A program made the position numbers and the translations under genes. A stretch of 64,000 bases of DNA from assembly GCA_963750195.1 (NCBI GenBank), contig CAVVPS010000017.1:133205-197204 (forward strand). The letters run 5' to 3'. Under the pieces are notes generated by a model, which saw only the letters and a program-made list of their open reading frames with translations, made no database searches and had not been told where the DNA came from. This DNA comes from AP-15 sp963750195 (GTDB lineage Bacteria; Pseudomonadota; Alphaproteobacteria; ATCC43930; CGMCC-115725). Below are positions 47,288 to 56,280 of the stretch, piece by piece. Numbering within the stretch: the stretch's first letter is position 1; the number at the start of each line of letters is the position of its first letter.

Positions 47288-48234
47288 CGCGCGGTCTTTC
47301 GCCCGATGATGCCGAGCACTCCGCGGGGGAAGAACAGTACGACGAGCACGAAGAACAGGCCGATGAAAGACATCCAATTGGAAGTCTGGCTAGACACGTA
47401 ATCCTGTAATACCACAAATATCGCGGCGCCGATCAGCGGGCCCCAAAAGGCGCGCATCCCGCCCAGCACCGCCATAATCACGAAATCACCCGACTGGTCC
47501 CAGCGCAGATCGTGCGGATCGGCGAAATTATTGAGCAGCGCATAGAGCGTGCCGGCAAGGCTGACGAACAGACACGAGATCACCCACGACAGCCAGATGT
47601 GCCGGTCGACCGGAATGCCAAGAAACCGCGCACGCCGCTCATTCTCGCGGATCGCCAACAGGGTGCGCCCAAAAGGCGAGCGCAGCAGCGCCGCCATGAT
47701 TGCCACCGCGACGGCAAAGAAGATCAGCACAAAGTAATAAAACGCGCGGTCGTTACTGAGGATGTCGACTTTGGCAAAGCCAAGATTGATCGGCAGGCGT
47801 CGCCACCCGGACAGCCCGTCGTCGCCGCCAGTGACCGAGTTCCAGCGAAAGGCAATGAAATAGAACACCTGACCAAAGGCGATCGTCACCATCGCGAAAT
47901 ATATGCCGCGCAGACGCACGATCAGCATGCCGATCAGGGCCGCGGCGACGGCGCCGACACTCACGCCGACCGCCATGCCGACCAGAGTGCTCGGGACCAG
48001 GTACTTGATCGTCAGCCCGGCGCCATAGACGCCGAGACCGAAATAGGCGGCGTGGCCGAACGACAGAACGCCGGTAAAGCCCAGCAAAAAATTCAGCGAC
48101 ATCGCAGCCAGCGCCATTACCAGCACCCGGCTTCCCAGCGCCGCGTAACCACCGGTCCAATTGAGCCAGAAAGGCATGGTCAACAGCAGCAGCCAGACCG
48201 CGATGTCGGCGCTGCGCCGGTTGAGCGGGCTCAT
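47284..48234 (-). CDS. livM: Branched-chain amino acid-type ABC permease (LivM)
   Basis: A 316-residue inner-membrane permease with 8-10 hydrophobic helices. Family blocks are LSFGHAAYFGLGVYGAG, LRGIYFAMVTIAFGQVFYF and FGRTLLAIRENERRARFLGI, the last being the coupling helix that contacts the ATPases. Its ATG shares one base with the livH stop (TGATG) and its stop overlaps the livG start, so translation of the operon is coupled. Confidence 0.93.
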   Translation of the reverse strand: MSPLNRRSADIAVWLLLLTMPFWLNWTGGYAALGSRVLVMALAAMSLNFLLGFTGVLSFGHAAYFGLGVYGAGLTIKYLVPSTLVGMAVGVSVGAVAAALIGMLIVRLRGIYFAMVTIAFGQVFYFIAFRWNSVTGGDDGLSGWRRLPINLGFAKVDILSNDRAFYYFVLIFFAVAVAIMAALLRSPFGRTLLAIRENERRARFLGIPVDRHIWLSWVISCLFVSLAGTLYALLNNFADPHDLRWDQSGDFVIMAVLGGMRAFWGPLIGAAIFVVLQDYVSSQTSNWMSFIGLFFVLVVLFFPRGVLGIIGRKTAR

Positions 48235-49100
48235 CAGAACCGGCCTTCCTCGCCGAGCAATCCGCGCGGACGGACCAGCAGGACGAGCGCCATCATCACA
48301 TAGATGACCGCCTCGGAAGCGGACGGGAAGAACACGGTGGTCATCCCCGAGGCGACGCCGATCAACAGGCCGCCCAGCAAAGTACCGGGCAGGCTGCCGA
48401 GCCCGCCGATAATGATCGCGACAAAACTCGGCATGATCAGCGTGCTGCCGATTGTCGGCTCCAACCCAAGCATTCCGGCGGCAAGGACACCCGCGAGGCC
48501 GGCCAGATAGATGCCGAGGCCAAAATTGAGGTTGCGTAAGATGCGGGTGTTGACGCCGAGCACCGACACCATTTCGAGATCCAAAGTCCCGGCCCGGATG
48601 CGCATGCCGAGACGCGTGCGGTTCAGGATCAGAAACAATGCCGCTACGACTGCCACCACCAGAACCACCATGAACAGGCGATAGCCGGTCACGAAAAAGA
48701 ATTGGCTGCTGAGCGGGGTGGATAGCGAGGCTGGGATCGCGAAAGGCAGGGTTCCGGCGCCCCAGACGTAGCGCGTGCCGTCCTCGAGAATAAAGGCGAG
48801 CCCGAATGTCAGCAGCAGGCTGTATAGCGGATCGCGGCCGTATAGCCGGCGGATCAACACGCGCTCGACCAGGAGGCCGATGGCCGCAGTCAAGACCGGC
48901 GCAACCGCGAGCGCGCCCCAGAACCCGATATAGGGGGTCAAGGTGAAGGCAATATAGGCGCCAAGCGCCAGAAACCCGCCATGCGCGAAATTGATCACCC
49001 CGGTCAGGTTCAGGATCAGCGACAGCCCGAGCGCCATCAGTGCATAGAACGCGCCGATAATCAGCCCGTTGAACAGGTTGAAGAGGATCAGCTGGGTCAT
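48234..49100 (-). CDS. livH: Branched-chain amino acid-type ABC permease (LivH)
   Basis: A 288-residue inner-membrane permease. Diagnostic LivH blocks are GLIIGAFYALMALGLSLIL, VINFAHGGFLALGAYIAF and FGLGIYLAGLAGVLAAGM. The ribosome site for ATG 49100 is weak. It lies 81 bp from the binding-protein gene and immediately upstream of livM. With LivM it forms the translocation channel. Confidence 0.93.
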   Translation of the reverse strand: MTQLILFNLFNGLIIGAFYALMALGLSLILNLTGVINFAHGGFLALGAYIAFTLTPYIGFWGALAVAPVLTAAIGLLVERVLIRRLYGRDPLYSLLLTFGLAFILEDGTRYVWGAGTLPFAIPASLSTPLSSQFFFVTGYRLFMVVLVVAVVAALFLILNRTRLGMRIRAGTLDLEMVSVLGVNTRILRNLNFGLGIYLAGLAGVLAAGMLGLEPTIGSTLIMPSFVAIIIGGLGSLPGTLLGGLLIGVASGMTTVFFPSASEAVIYVMMALVLLVRPRGLLGEEGRF

Positions 49101-49181
49101 GCGGACGATCCGGCCCGGAGGCCCTCAGCCGCCTCCTCCCGACCGTGGTTCGGGGGCCGGACGCCTTTCCTCATCGGTAGG

Positions 49182-50444
49182 TCAGACCGGCCATTGCAGG
49201 TGGCACCCGGTCTCGCCGACCGGCGGGGCGGCGTCGGCGCCTTTGACCAATTCGTCGACATGGAACAAGTCTTCGGGCTCGGGACCCTTCTCGACCGCAT
49301 GTCCGACATAAAGCGTCGGCATCAGCTGGTGGTCGCCGGCCCGATAGAAAGTGTCGTACGGCATCAATGCGATCTCGGGCGGGAGCTTGAAGTTTTCGAG
49401 CGCTTTGGCGAGTTTGACCGCGTCGAGCGTCTTCTGCTCGTTGGCGACGAGGGCGCAGGTCCACGTTGCGACATAGCCGAACCAATGGCGCGCAGTCGGC
49501 ACCTTGCCGTTGTTAACCTTTCTGACCTCGGCGACAAACTCCTCGACGTGCGGCACGTTCGGCTGGACCCAGTACCACTCGAACACCCAGGTGCCGATAC
49601 GCGCCTCGGGCGGCAGGCCTTCCAAAACTTCGAGCTCCTGTTGCGCGCCGGCGATATGAAAACGCTTGTCGAGGCCGAACTGGACCGCCTGCTTGAGCGC
49701 GTTGACGGCGTCGTTGCCCGCCTGCAGAAAGATGATGACGTCGGGGTTCGCCGCCTGCGCCTTGATCAGATAGGAGGAATAGTCGGTGGCTCCCAGCGGC
49801 GTCAGAGAAGCGCCGACCTCGGTGCCGCCGAACTTCTTGAGACTGGCCTCGAAGCCTTGCTGCAAGGTGTGCCCGAAAGCATAGTCGGGGGTCAGGAAAT
49901 ACCACTTCTTGCCGTATTTGCTGAACAGCGTCTTGGAAACAGAATTGGTTTCCATGCGCGTCGTGTTGCAGACGCGAAAGACGTTCCAATGGCAATTGGT
50001 GCCGGTCACCGCGTCGGTATGGCCGCCGGTAACGATGTGCAGCTTCTTCAGCTCGTTCGAAACCTGACCGAGCGCGATCGCCATCGCCGAATTGACGTTG
50101 CCGAGCAGAAAGTCGACCTTGTCGCGCTCGATCAGCTTGCGCCCTTTCTGCACCGCGGTGCCGGTATCGGCGCTGGTCGAATCCTCGACCAGCAGCTGGG
50201 CTTGGCGGCCGAGGATGCCGCCCTTGGCGTTGATCTGGTCAATCGCCAATTGGCAGCCGATCTGCTCGTTCTTGCCGAGCTCGGCATAGGTGCCGGTCAG
50301 CGGATCGTCGAGGCCGAACTTGATCTCGTCCGCGGCCCGCGCGGTGATGACAAAGGGTGCTGCCAGCTGGGCGATGCCGGCCGCAGCGGCAGCCTTGAGC
50401 AAGCTACGGCGGTCGAGTTTCGGCAAAAGGGTTCCGCTGGTCAC
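49182..50444 (-). CDS. ABC transporter substrate-binding protein (Leu/amide-urea type)
   Basis: A periplasmic binding protein of about 420 residues. GTG 50444 is the likely start because GGGAGG lies six bases before it, while ATG 50450 abuts that site. The N-terminus carries a Tat-like DRRSLLKAAAAAGIAQLAAP signal. The type I periplasmic fold is visible in IKFGLDDPLTGTYAELGKNE and GCQLAIDQINAKGGILGR. The mid-region WYFLTPDYAFGHTLQQGFE is typical of the amide/urea/branched-chain subgroup. The true ligand may be an amide or urea derivative rather than leucine. Confidence 0.88.
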   Translation of the reverse strand: MTSGTLLPKLDRRSLLKAAAAAGIAQLAAPFVITARAADEIKFGLDDPLTGTYAELGKNEQIGCQLAIDQINAKGGILGRQAQLLVEDSTSADTGTAVQKGRKLIERDKVDFLLGNVNSAMAIALGQVSNELKKLHIVTGGHTDAVTGTNCHWNVFRVCNTTRMETNSVSKTLFSKYGKKWYFLTPDYAFGHTLQQGFEASLKKFGGTEVGASLTPLGATDYSSYLIKAQAANPDVIIFLQAGNDAVNALKQAVQFGLDKRFHIAGAQQELEVLEGLPPEARIGTWVFEWYWVQPNVPHVEEFVAEVRKVNNGKVPTARHWFGYVATWTCALVANEQKTLDAVKLAKALENFKLPPEIALMPYDTFYRAGDHQLMPTLYVGHAVEKGPEPEDLFHVDELVKGADAAPPVGETGCHLQWPV

Positions 50445-50677
50445 GATCATCCTCCCTTCCGATTACGGTCTTGGCCAGTTCCGCCGGCGGACCGTCCTAT
50501 CCGCCGGCTGGCCGCGTCTATACCCCGAATGGGCTAGCGTGTCGCCTGGTAAGACTGGTGTCAGGATGTCGCGCTCAGCGCTACGGGTGACGCCGGCTGA
50601 TACCCTCGGGCCGCAGCCGGGTTTTGCTCTTTTCATCGCGGCGATGGTCGTGATCTGCTGAGTGCTGGAGAGCAGCG

Positions 50678-51835
50678 ATGATCACCCCGACCTTTGATTG
50701 CCCGGCCTGCGGGCGTGCTTGGGCTGCCGACCAGCTGCGCTGGCGGTGCGATTGCGGCAGCCACCTCAACTTGGCGCCAGGTGATGGCCTGTCGCGCGGC
50801 GAGATCGCCGTGGGCGATGCTTCGTTGTGGCGCTACGCCGCGGCACTGGCATTGCGCGGGCCGCCGCGGGTCTCGCTCGGCGAGGGCTGGACCCCGCTGG
50901 TGCGGCGCGACTGGCAGGGCGCCCCGGTGCTGTTCAAGCTCGAGTCGCAGATGCCGACCGGGTCGTTCAAGGACCGCGGCACCGCGGTCATGATCAACCA
51001 CCTGATCGAGGCTGGGGTCGGGCCGATCCACGAGGATTCCTCCGGGAACGCCGGCGCCTCGATTGCGACCTACGCGGCGGCGGCCGGCATCCCGTGCCGC
51101 ATCTATGTCCCGGCTGCGGCTCCCCGCGCCAAACTGGTGCAGATCGCCGCATCCGGCGCCGAGGTCCGCGCGATCCCCGGCACCCGCCAGTCGGTGACCG
51201 AGGCCGCGCTCGCCGCCGCCGGCGAAAGCTTTTACGCGAGCCACAACTGGCATCCCTATTTCATCGAGGGCACCAAGACCCTGGCCTTCGAGCTGTGGGA
51301 GCAGCTCAGGTTTCGCATACCCGACAACATCCTGGTGCCGACCGGCTACGGCAGCAACATCCTCGGCCTCGAGCGTGGCTTCGACGAGCTCGAACGGCGC
51401 GGCGAAATCGGGAAGGCCGGTGAGATCGGGGGCCGACCGCGGCTCTTTGCGGTGCAGGCGGCGAATTGCGCGGCATTGGCGGCGGCCTGGGCCGCCGATG
51501 CCGACGGGTTCGTTCCGTTCTCGGCACAGCCGACGATCGCCGACGGCATCGCCACGATCCGGCCGGTGCGCACCACCGAGGTATTGCGTGCATTGCGCCG
51601 CTCGAAAGGCAGTGTCGCCGCCGTCGCCGAAGAGAAGATCGCGCCGGCGCTGGCCGCTCTGGGCCGCCTCGGCCTGTTCGTCGAGCCCACCGCCGCGACC
51701 GCCGGCGCCGCACTGACCCAGCTGTTGCGCGACGGCACGATTGCCCCGGACCAGACGACGGTGGTGGTGCTGACCGGCCACGGCCTCAAGGCCGCCGACC
51801 GCATCGGCGAGCTTCTCAGCGTTGTGAGCAGATAG
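50678..51835 (+). CDS. thrC: Threonine synthase
   Basis: A 385-residue PLP enzyme. The N-terminus has a zinc-ribbon-like pattern (CPACGRAW...RCDCGSHL) seen in one class of bacterial threonine synthases. The PLP lysine is Lys98 in TGSFKDRGTAVM. SSGNAGASIATYAAAAGIPC is the phosphate-binding loop, and SHNWHPYFIEGTKT follows. The enzyme converts O-phosphohomoserine to threonine. The gene stands alone, divergent from the ABC operon, with no thrA or thrB adjacent, so it could also be a close relative acting on another phosphorylated substrate. Confidence 0.88.
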   Translation: MITPTFDCPACGRAWAADQLRWRCDCGSHLNLAPGDGLSRGEIAVGDASLWRYAAALALRGPPRVSLGEGWTPLVRRDWQGAPVLFKLESQMPTGSFKDRGTAVMINHLIEAGVGPIHEDSSGNAGASIATYAAAAGIPCRIYVPAAAPRAKLVQIAASGAEVRAIPGTRQSVTEAALAAAGESFYASHNWHPYFIEGTKTLAFELWEQLRFRIPDNILVPTGYGSNILGLERGFDELERRGEIGKAGEIGGRPRLFAVQAANCAALAAAWAADADGFVPFSAQPTIADGIATIRPVRTTEVLRALRRSKGSVAAVAEEKIAPALAALGRLGLFVEPTAATAGAALTQLLRDGTIAPDQTTVVVLTGHGLKAADRIGELLSVVSR

Positions 51836-51890
51836 TGCGGGAGGGTGAAAAAAGAGTAATTTGGGATAAGCCGACGACCGGATCTGAAGC

Positions 51891-54152
51891 ATGTTAACGA
51901 AGCGAAACCGGGAATTCCCTCCGCAAAAGTCCGACGCGGCGTCGTTCGCCGCCAAGGCTACCGACCTGCAGGCCTTACGCGACGCCGTCGTCGACGCTGC
52001 CGGCGTCAGTACGGGCTTGTGGCTCAGCTATTTGTTTGTCCTGTTTTACTTTGCGATTGCCACTGGCGCGGTGACGCACCGCGATCTGTTCCTCGAAAAC
52101 CCGGTCAAATTGCCGTTCCTCAACGTCGAATTGCCGCTCAAGGCTTTCTTCGTATTGGGGCCGCTGATCTTTGTTGTCGTACACGCCTATGTGCTGCTGC
52201 ATTTTGTATTATTGGCCGGCAAGATCGGCGCGTTTGATGTGGAATTAGAGGCTCAGATCGCCGGCGATGACGTGAAGTCGCGGCTGCGCCGGCAATTGCC
52301 GAGCAACATCTTTATGCAATCTCTCGCCGGACCGCACGAGGAGCGGACGGGTACCATCGGCTTTCTATTGCGGCTGATCGGCCGGATCAGTCTCGTCGCC
52401 GGCCCGATCGCCTTATTGGTCTTATTCCAGCTTCAGTTCCTGCCCTACCACAACCAGCCAATCACGATGTGGCAGCGAGCCGCGGTCGTTATCGATCTGG
52501 GGCTTCTGTGGATCTTGTGGCCGCCTATTGAGCGCGGTGAAACCGCGCGTCTCCGCTGGAGCGATTTCAGACAGGTTAAAGTCCAGGCCTTGCTGCTGGT
52601 GAGTATCTTGCCGGTTCTGCTGGTGTTCACGATCGCAACCTTTCCCGGCGAATGGCTTCAGGAAAACCTGCTGTCGATGCCGCTCGTTCCCACCACGTGG
52701 GCGGCGGTTTTATCGGGCGATGAAAGGGCCTTGCAGGATTGGGCGTCGCTTCATGAGCTGTTGGTTGCGGGCGAGGTCAATTACGTCACGCGGAAACCGC
52801 AAAGCCTGTGGTCCAATCGTTTGGTATTGCCAGACTTCGAGATTGGCGATCGTCTGAAATTTGATGCAGAGGGCAAGATTGTGATTTCCCCGAATAGCGT
52901 GTCGCTGCGGGGACGGCGGCTTGAAGGAGCGGTGCTGGTCGAGGCTCATCTCAGCAGAGCGGATTTTACCGGTGCTTGGCTCGACAACGCCGATTTCTTT
53001 CGTGCCGACCTGCGCGACGCGAAGTTCGAATGCGACAAAAGCGGAGCGAACTGCACGCAGCTGCGGCGAACTCTGCTCGTTGCCGCGGAACTCCAACGCG
53101 CCTCGCTCAAGGGCGCGCAAATGCAGGATGCCGCGTTAGACGCCGCTCACCTTCAGGATGCTAAACTCGACGGCGCGAACCTGCAAAGCGCCTCCTTTGG
53201 AGGCGCGGAGCTGGAGCGCGCCTCGCTCGATAACGCGCAGCTGCAGGATGCCGACCTCAAATACGCGCGTCTTAAGGACACCGCGCTCACCGGCGCACAA
53301 CTCGATAGCGCGGAACTGGAGGACGCTAGGCTCGACCGAGCGTTGCTCGGAGGCGCTTCGCTTCAGCAGGCGAATTTGCAGGGCGCTTCGCTTCAATTCG
53401 CGGACCTGGCAGGCGCCTCGCTTCAGCGGGCGCAGCTGCAAGGCGCCACGCTTAAGTACGCAGATATGATGGGCGCTGCGCTCGATTATGCGGACCTACA
53501 GGGGGCCGTGCTCAACAATGCCCAGCTGCAAGGTGCTTCACTCGGCGGCGCGCATCTGCAGGCAGCCTCACTTGACCACGTCTTCGTCTGGAAAGCCAGG
53601 CCTCCGGTGGAGGACGATTTGATGGGCGCACTGATCGCGGCTCCCGAGACCAGACCAAAGTATAGAGGACTCGACTGCCGCCTCGATTTCCCGGCAGAGT
53701 GCGACTGGTCGGACCAAGCTTATCAATCACTTAAATCTCAGATTGATTTACTTCCGTCGGGTCCTCTCCGTGACGCGGCATCGAAACGAATCGAACCGCT
53801 CGCACAGCCGCCGTTCACCGAAGACGCGGGTTCGCCGGGGGCTTGGAAGCATCTTGAAGAGGTGCAGCAACACCCACCGCGTCTGTCCGAGATTTTGATA
53901 AAGGTTGGTTGCGCTACCGCCGGAGCGCCCTACGTCGTCCGTCGACTAATCTCGGAGCTGGATGTGCGGTTTCCCGATGATCACACGGCCAAGGCCGCCG
54001 TTGCCGCCGCCTTTCTTGATGAGGCGCATTGCCCCGGAGCGCGCGGGCTGAGGGAGGAGGACAATGCGAAGTTACGACAAATAAGGGATCGGGCAACGGC
54101 ACCGTCCCCGACTCCATCGCTGCCGACCCGCCCTGGCAACGCGGCACGATAG
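51891..54152 (+). CDS. Membrane-anchored pentapeptide-repeat protein
   Basis: A 753-residue protein. Residues 1-255 carry about five hydrophobic segments (for example LSYLFVLFYFAIATGAV, VLGPLIFVVVHAYVLLH and ALLLVSILPVLLVFTIA). Residues about 338-565 are a long run of pentapeptide repeats with the A(D/N/S)LxX pattern (LQGASLQFADLAGASLQRAQ), which should fold into a right-handed quadrilateral helix. The last 190 residues are soluble, hydrophilic and of no known domain. The strong membrane part distinguishes it from soluble DNA-mimic pentapeptide proteins such as MfpA. Function is unknown. It starts 55 bp after the threonine synthase stop. Confidence 0.85.
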   Translation: MLTKRNREFPPQKSDAASFAAKATDLQALRDAVVDAAGVSTGLWLSYLFVLFYFAIATGAVTHRDLFLENPVKLPFLNVELPLKAFFVLGPLIFVVVHAYVLLHFVLLAGKIGAFDVELEAQIAGDDVKSRLRRQLPSNIFMQSLAGPHEERTGTIGFLLRLIGRISLVAGPIALLVLFQLQFLPYHNQPITMWQRAAVVIDLGLLWILWPPIERGETARLRWSDFRQVKVQALLLVSILPVLLVFTIATFPGEWLQENLLSMPLVPTTWAAVLSGDERALQDWASLHELLVAGEVNYVTRKPQSLWSNRLVLPDFEIGDRLKFDAEGKIVISPNSVSLRGRRLEGAVLVEAHLSRADFTGAWLDNADFFRADLRDAKFECDKSGANCTQLRRTLLVAAELQRASLKGAQMQDAALDAAHLQDAKLDGANLQSASFGGAELERASLDNAQLQDADLKYARLKDTALTGAQLDSAELEDARLDRALLGGASLQQANLQGASLQFADLAGASLQRAQLQGATLKYADMMGAALDYADLQGAVLNNAQLQGASLGGAHLQAASLDHVFVWKARPPVEDDLMGALIAAPETRPKYRGLDCRLDFPAECDWSDQAYQSLKSQIDLLPSGPLRDAASKRIEPLAQPPFTEDAGSPGAWKHLEEVQQHPPRLSEILIKVGCATAGAPYVVRRLISELDVRFPDDHTAKAAVAAAFLDEAHCPGARGLREEDNAKLRQIRDRATAPSPTPSLPTRPGNAAR

Positions 54153-54262
54153 CGTCGTAAGCAGCCAGGGGCTTCGCGTAACGCAATACAAGAAGTGGGG
54201 GACACTCCAGACTTTGGGTTTCCAGGACGGCCGGCTCACGATGCGATAATCATCCCCGGAGT

Positions 54263-54482
54263 TCACGCCTCGCGGTAGCCGCAATCGATGATGCGGGCGG
54301 GGCCTTCGACGCCCGACTCGAGAGCCCTGACGCTCCATTCTCTGAGCCCGCCCGCCACTTTTCGAGAATTTCTGATTGACTTCGGCGATGGCCATTTCTT
54401 TGGCTTGCTGGGCGTTTTCGGCGATCAACGTCGCGTAATAGATTTCCTCGCTTAACGACCTGGTGCAGCTGAACTTGTCCAT
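54263..54482 (-). pseudogene. Small unknown protein, one frameshift
   Basis: From ATG 54482 (GGTGGAGAC upstream) the translation is MDKFSCTRSLSEEIYYATLI, then EVNQKFSK, and then the frame breaks in the AAAA run (54359-54362 on this strand). Removing one A gives KVAGGLREWSVRALESGVEG and ends at a TGA at 54265-54263, for a protein of about 72 residues. Restoration of a sensible, acidic-helical end supports a real small gene. I do not recognise its family. It lies tail to tail with the pentapeptide gene. Confidence 0.5.
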
Positions 54483-54644
54483 GTCTCCACCCTTATAGCT
54501 CGCTGCCGATCGTATTGGACCAATGGACCGGGAGCAACAGGTCAAGCACGATAGGCAGGTCGGCGAGCACGGCTGTCCGGTTTAACTCCATCGACATGAT
54601 AGGATTAGCGCGGCAGCATCCGATGCGACCTAAAGCACGCTTTG

Positions 54645-54728
54645 CCCGGACTTGATCCGGGCATCCACGTCTAGGAAAGCTGTCCGACTAAACCCAGGAA
54701 GGGCGTGGATGGCCGGGTCGAGCCCGGC
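54645..54728. repeat. Nested palindromic intergenic repeat
   Basis: Two GC-rich palindromes, CCCGGACTTGATCCGGG (54645-54661) and GCCGGGTCGAGCCCGGC (54712-54728), flank about 50 bases. Outside them ATCCACG (54663-54669) and CGTGGAT (54704-54710) pair with each other. This composite stem layout matches the short mosaic repeats that I know are spread through Hyphomicrobiales genomes between genes. The rest of the region 54483-54924 holds no gene. It may act as a transcription-attenuating or mRNA-stabilising structure. Confidence 0.8.
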
Positions 54729-54924
54729 CACAGTGACCTGAGGTGCATTGAGTTTCCTTTGTACTAACCCGTATCGAACGGGACGGCCGTGGTCAGAAAA
54801 GCGGCGATGCGAGACTGCCGTGTTAAGCAGAAACCGAAACCCGCGTGGGCCGGAACCGGCTTCACACCAGCCGGCTTCCACGTGTAGCCTAAAGCGTTTG
54901 TCTCCTTGCAACCTTAGGCCTGTC

Positions 54925-56127
54925 ATGCCCTTTCTTGCCGACCGTCTTGCGCGCGTCAAACCATCCCCGACCATGGCGATGACCGCTCTCGCCACCGAAT
55001 TGAAGGCGGCGGGTCGCGACATCATCAGCCTGTCGGTCGGCGAACCCGATTTCGATACGCCCGACAATATCAAGGAAGCGGCGATCGCGGCGATGCGGCG
55101 CGGCGAAACCAAATACACGACCTTTGACGGATCGATCGAGCTGAAGCGCGCGGTGGCGGCCAAGTTCAAGCGCGAGAACGATCTCGACTACGAGACTTCG
55201 CAGATCACGATCAGCGCCGGCGGCAAGCAGGTGCTGTATAACGCGATGGTCGCCACCATCAACCCGGGCGACGAGGTCGTGATCCCGGCGCCGTTCTGGG
55301 TGTCCTATCCCGAGATGGTGCTGCTGTGCGACGGCACCCCGGTGCCGGTGCCGTGCGCGCAGAACAACGGCTTCCGGTTGCGGCCCGAGGATCTCGACGC
55401 GGCGATTACGCCCAAAACCAAGTGGCTGATCCTGAACTCGCCGTCGAACCCGACCGGAGCTGCCTATAGCGAGGCGGATCTGCGCGTGGTCGCCGACGTT
55501 TTGCTGCGCCACCCGCATGTCTGGGTCATGACCGACGACATGTACGAGCACCTAGTCTACGACGATTTCGAGTATCGGACGATCGCGCAGGTCGAGCCGC
55601 GGCTTTACGAGCGCACCCTGACCGTCAACGGCGTCTCGAAAGCCTATTGCATGACCGGCTGGCGCATCGGCTTTGGCGGCGGCCCCAAGGCATTGATCAA
55701 GGCGATGGGGGCGATCCAGTCGAATTCGACCGCCAACCCGTGCTCGATCAGCCAGGCGGCGGCGGTCGAGGCATTGAATGGACCGAAAGATTTCATCCCG
55801 GTCCACAATAAAAGCTTCATGGAGCGGCGGGACCTGGTGGTCGATTTGCTGAACCGGATCCCGGGCCTGTTCTGCCCGCGGCCCGAGGGGGCGTTTTACG
55901 TCTACCCGTCCTGCGCTGGGGTCATCGGCAAGCGCACGCCCAGCGGCCAGACGATCGCCAAAGACGAGGATTTTGTGCGCTATCTGCTTGAGGAGACCGG
56001 GGTCGCGGTGGTGCATGGCGAGGCTTTCGGGCTGTCGCCGCATTTCCGCATCTCCTACGCGACGTCGAGCGAGGTGTTGCGCGAGGCCTGCGCGCGTATC
56101 GACCGCGCCTGCCGCGCATTAACGTAA
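54925..56127 (+). CDS. Aspartate aminotransferase (class I, AAT I-beta type)
   Basis: A 400-residue PLP aminotransferase of the usual length. ATG 54925 gives the standard N-terminus MPFLADRLARVKPSPTMAMT; a longer frame to 54748 runs into the repeat. Lys239 in VSKAYCMTGWRIGF binds PLP, and NSPSNPTGAAYS is the cofactor loop. The C-terminal Arg for the substrate carboxylate is in FRISYATSSE. It transaminates aspartate and possibly prephenate or other dicarboxylates, as do alphaproteobacterial relatives. Confidence 0.93.
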   Translation: MPFLADRLARVKPSPTMAMTALATELKAAGRDIISLSVGEPDFDTPDNIKEAAIAAMRRGETKYTTFDGSIELKRAVAAKFKRENDLDYETSQITISAGGKQVLYNAMVATINPGDEVVIPAPFWVSYPEMVLLCDGTPVPVPCAQNNGFRLRPEDLDAAITPKTKWLILNSPSNPTGAAYSEADLRVVADVLLRHPHVWVMTDDMYEHLVYDDFEYRTIAQVEPRLYERTLTVNGVSKAYCMTGWRIGFGGGPKALIKAMGAIQSNSTANPCSISQAAAVEALNGPKDFIPVHNKSFMERRDLVVDLLNRIPGLFCPRPEGAFYVYPSCAGVIGKRTPSGQTIAKDEDFVRYLLEETGVAVVHGEAFGLSPHFRISYATSSEVLREACARIDRACRALT

Positions 56128-56280
56128 TCCGCGCCCGCGAAATCGGCGCCGGTTCGATCCCGCCAGATTTCGTTTGCGTTACGGGCGCCGGCCGCGCCAG
56201 ATTTGAGGGACAGACCGGGCGCCGCCGGGCCGTAGTCTCGGCCCCTCCGCGGTCGTCCAACAAGATGGCTGGAGGCGCCC

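Noticed and set aside
56140..56180. A GGTTCGATCCC stretch like a tRNA T-loop.
   Set aside because: The flanks do not pair into a T-stem or acceptor stem, and no anticodon arm is found upstream.
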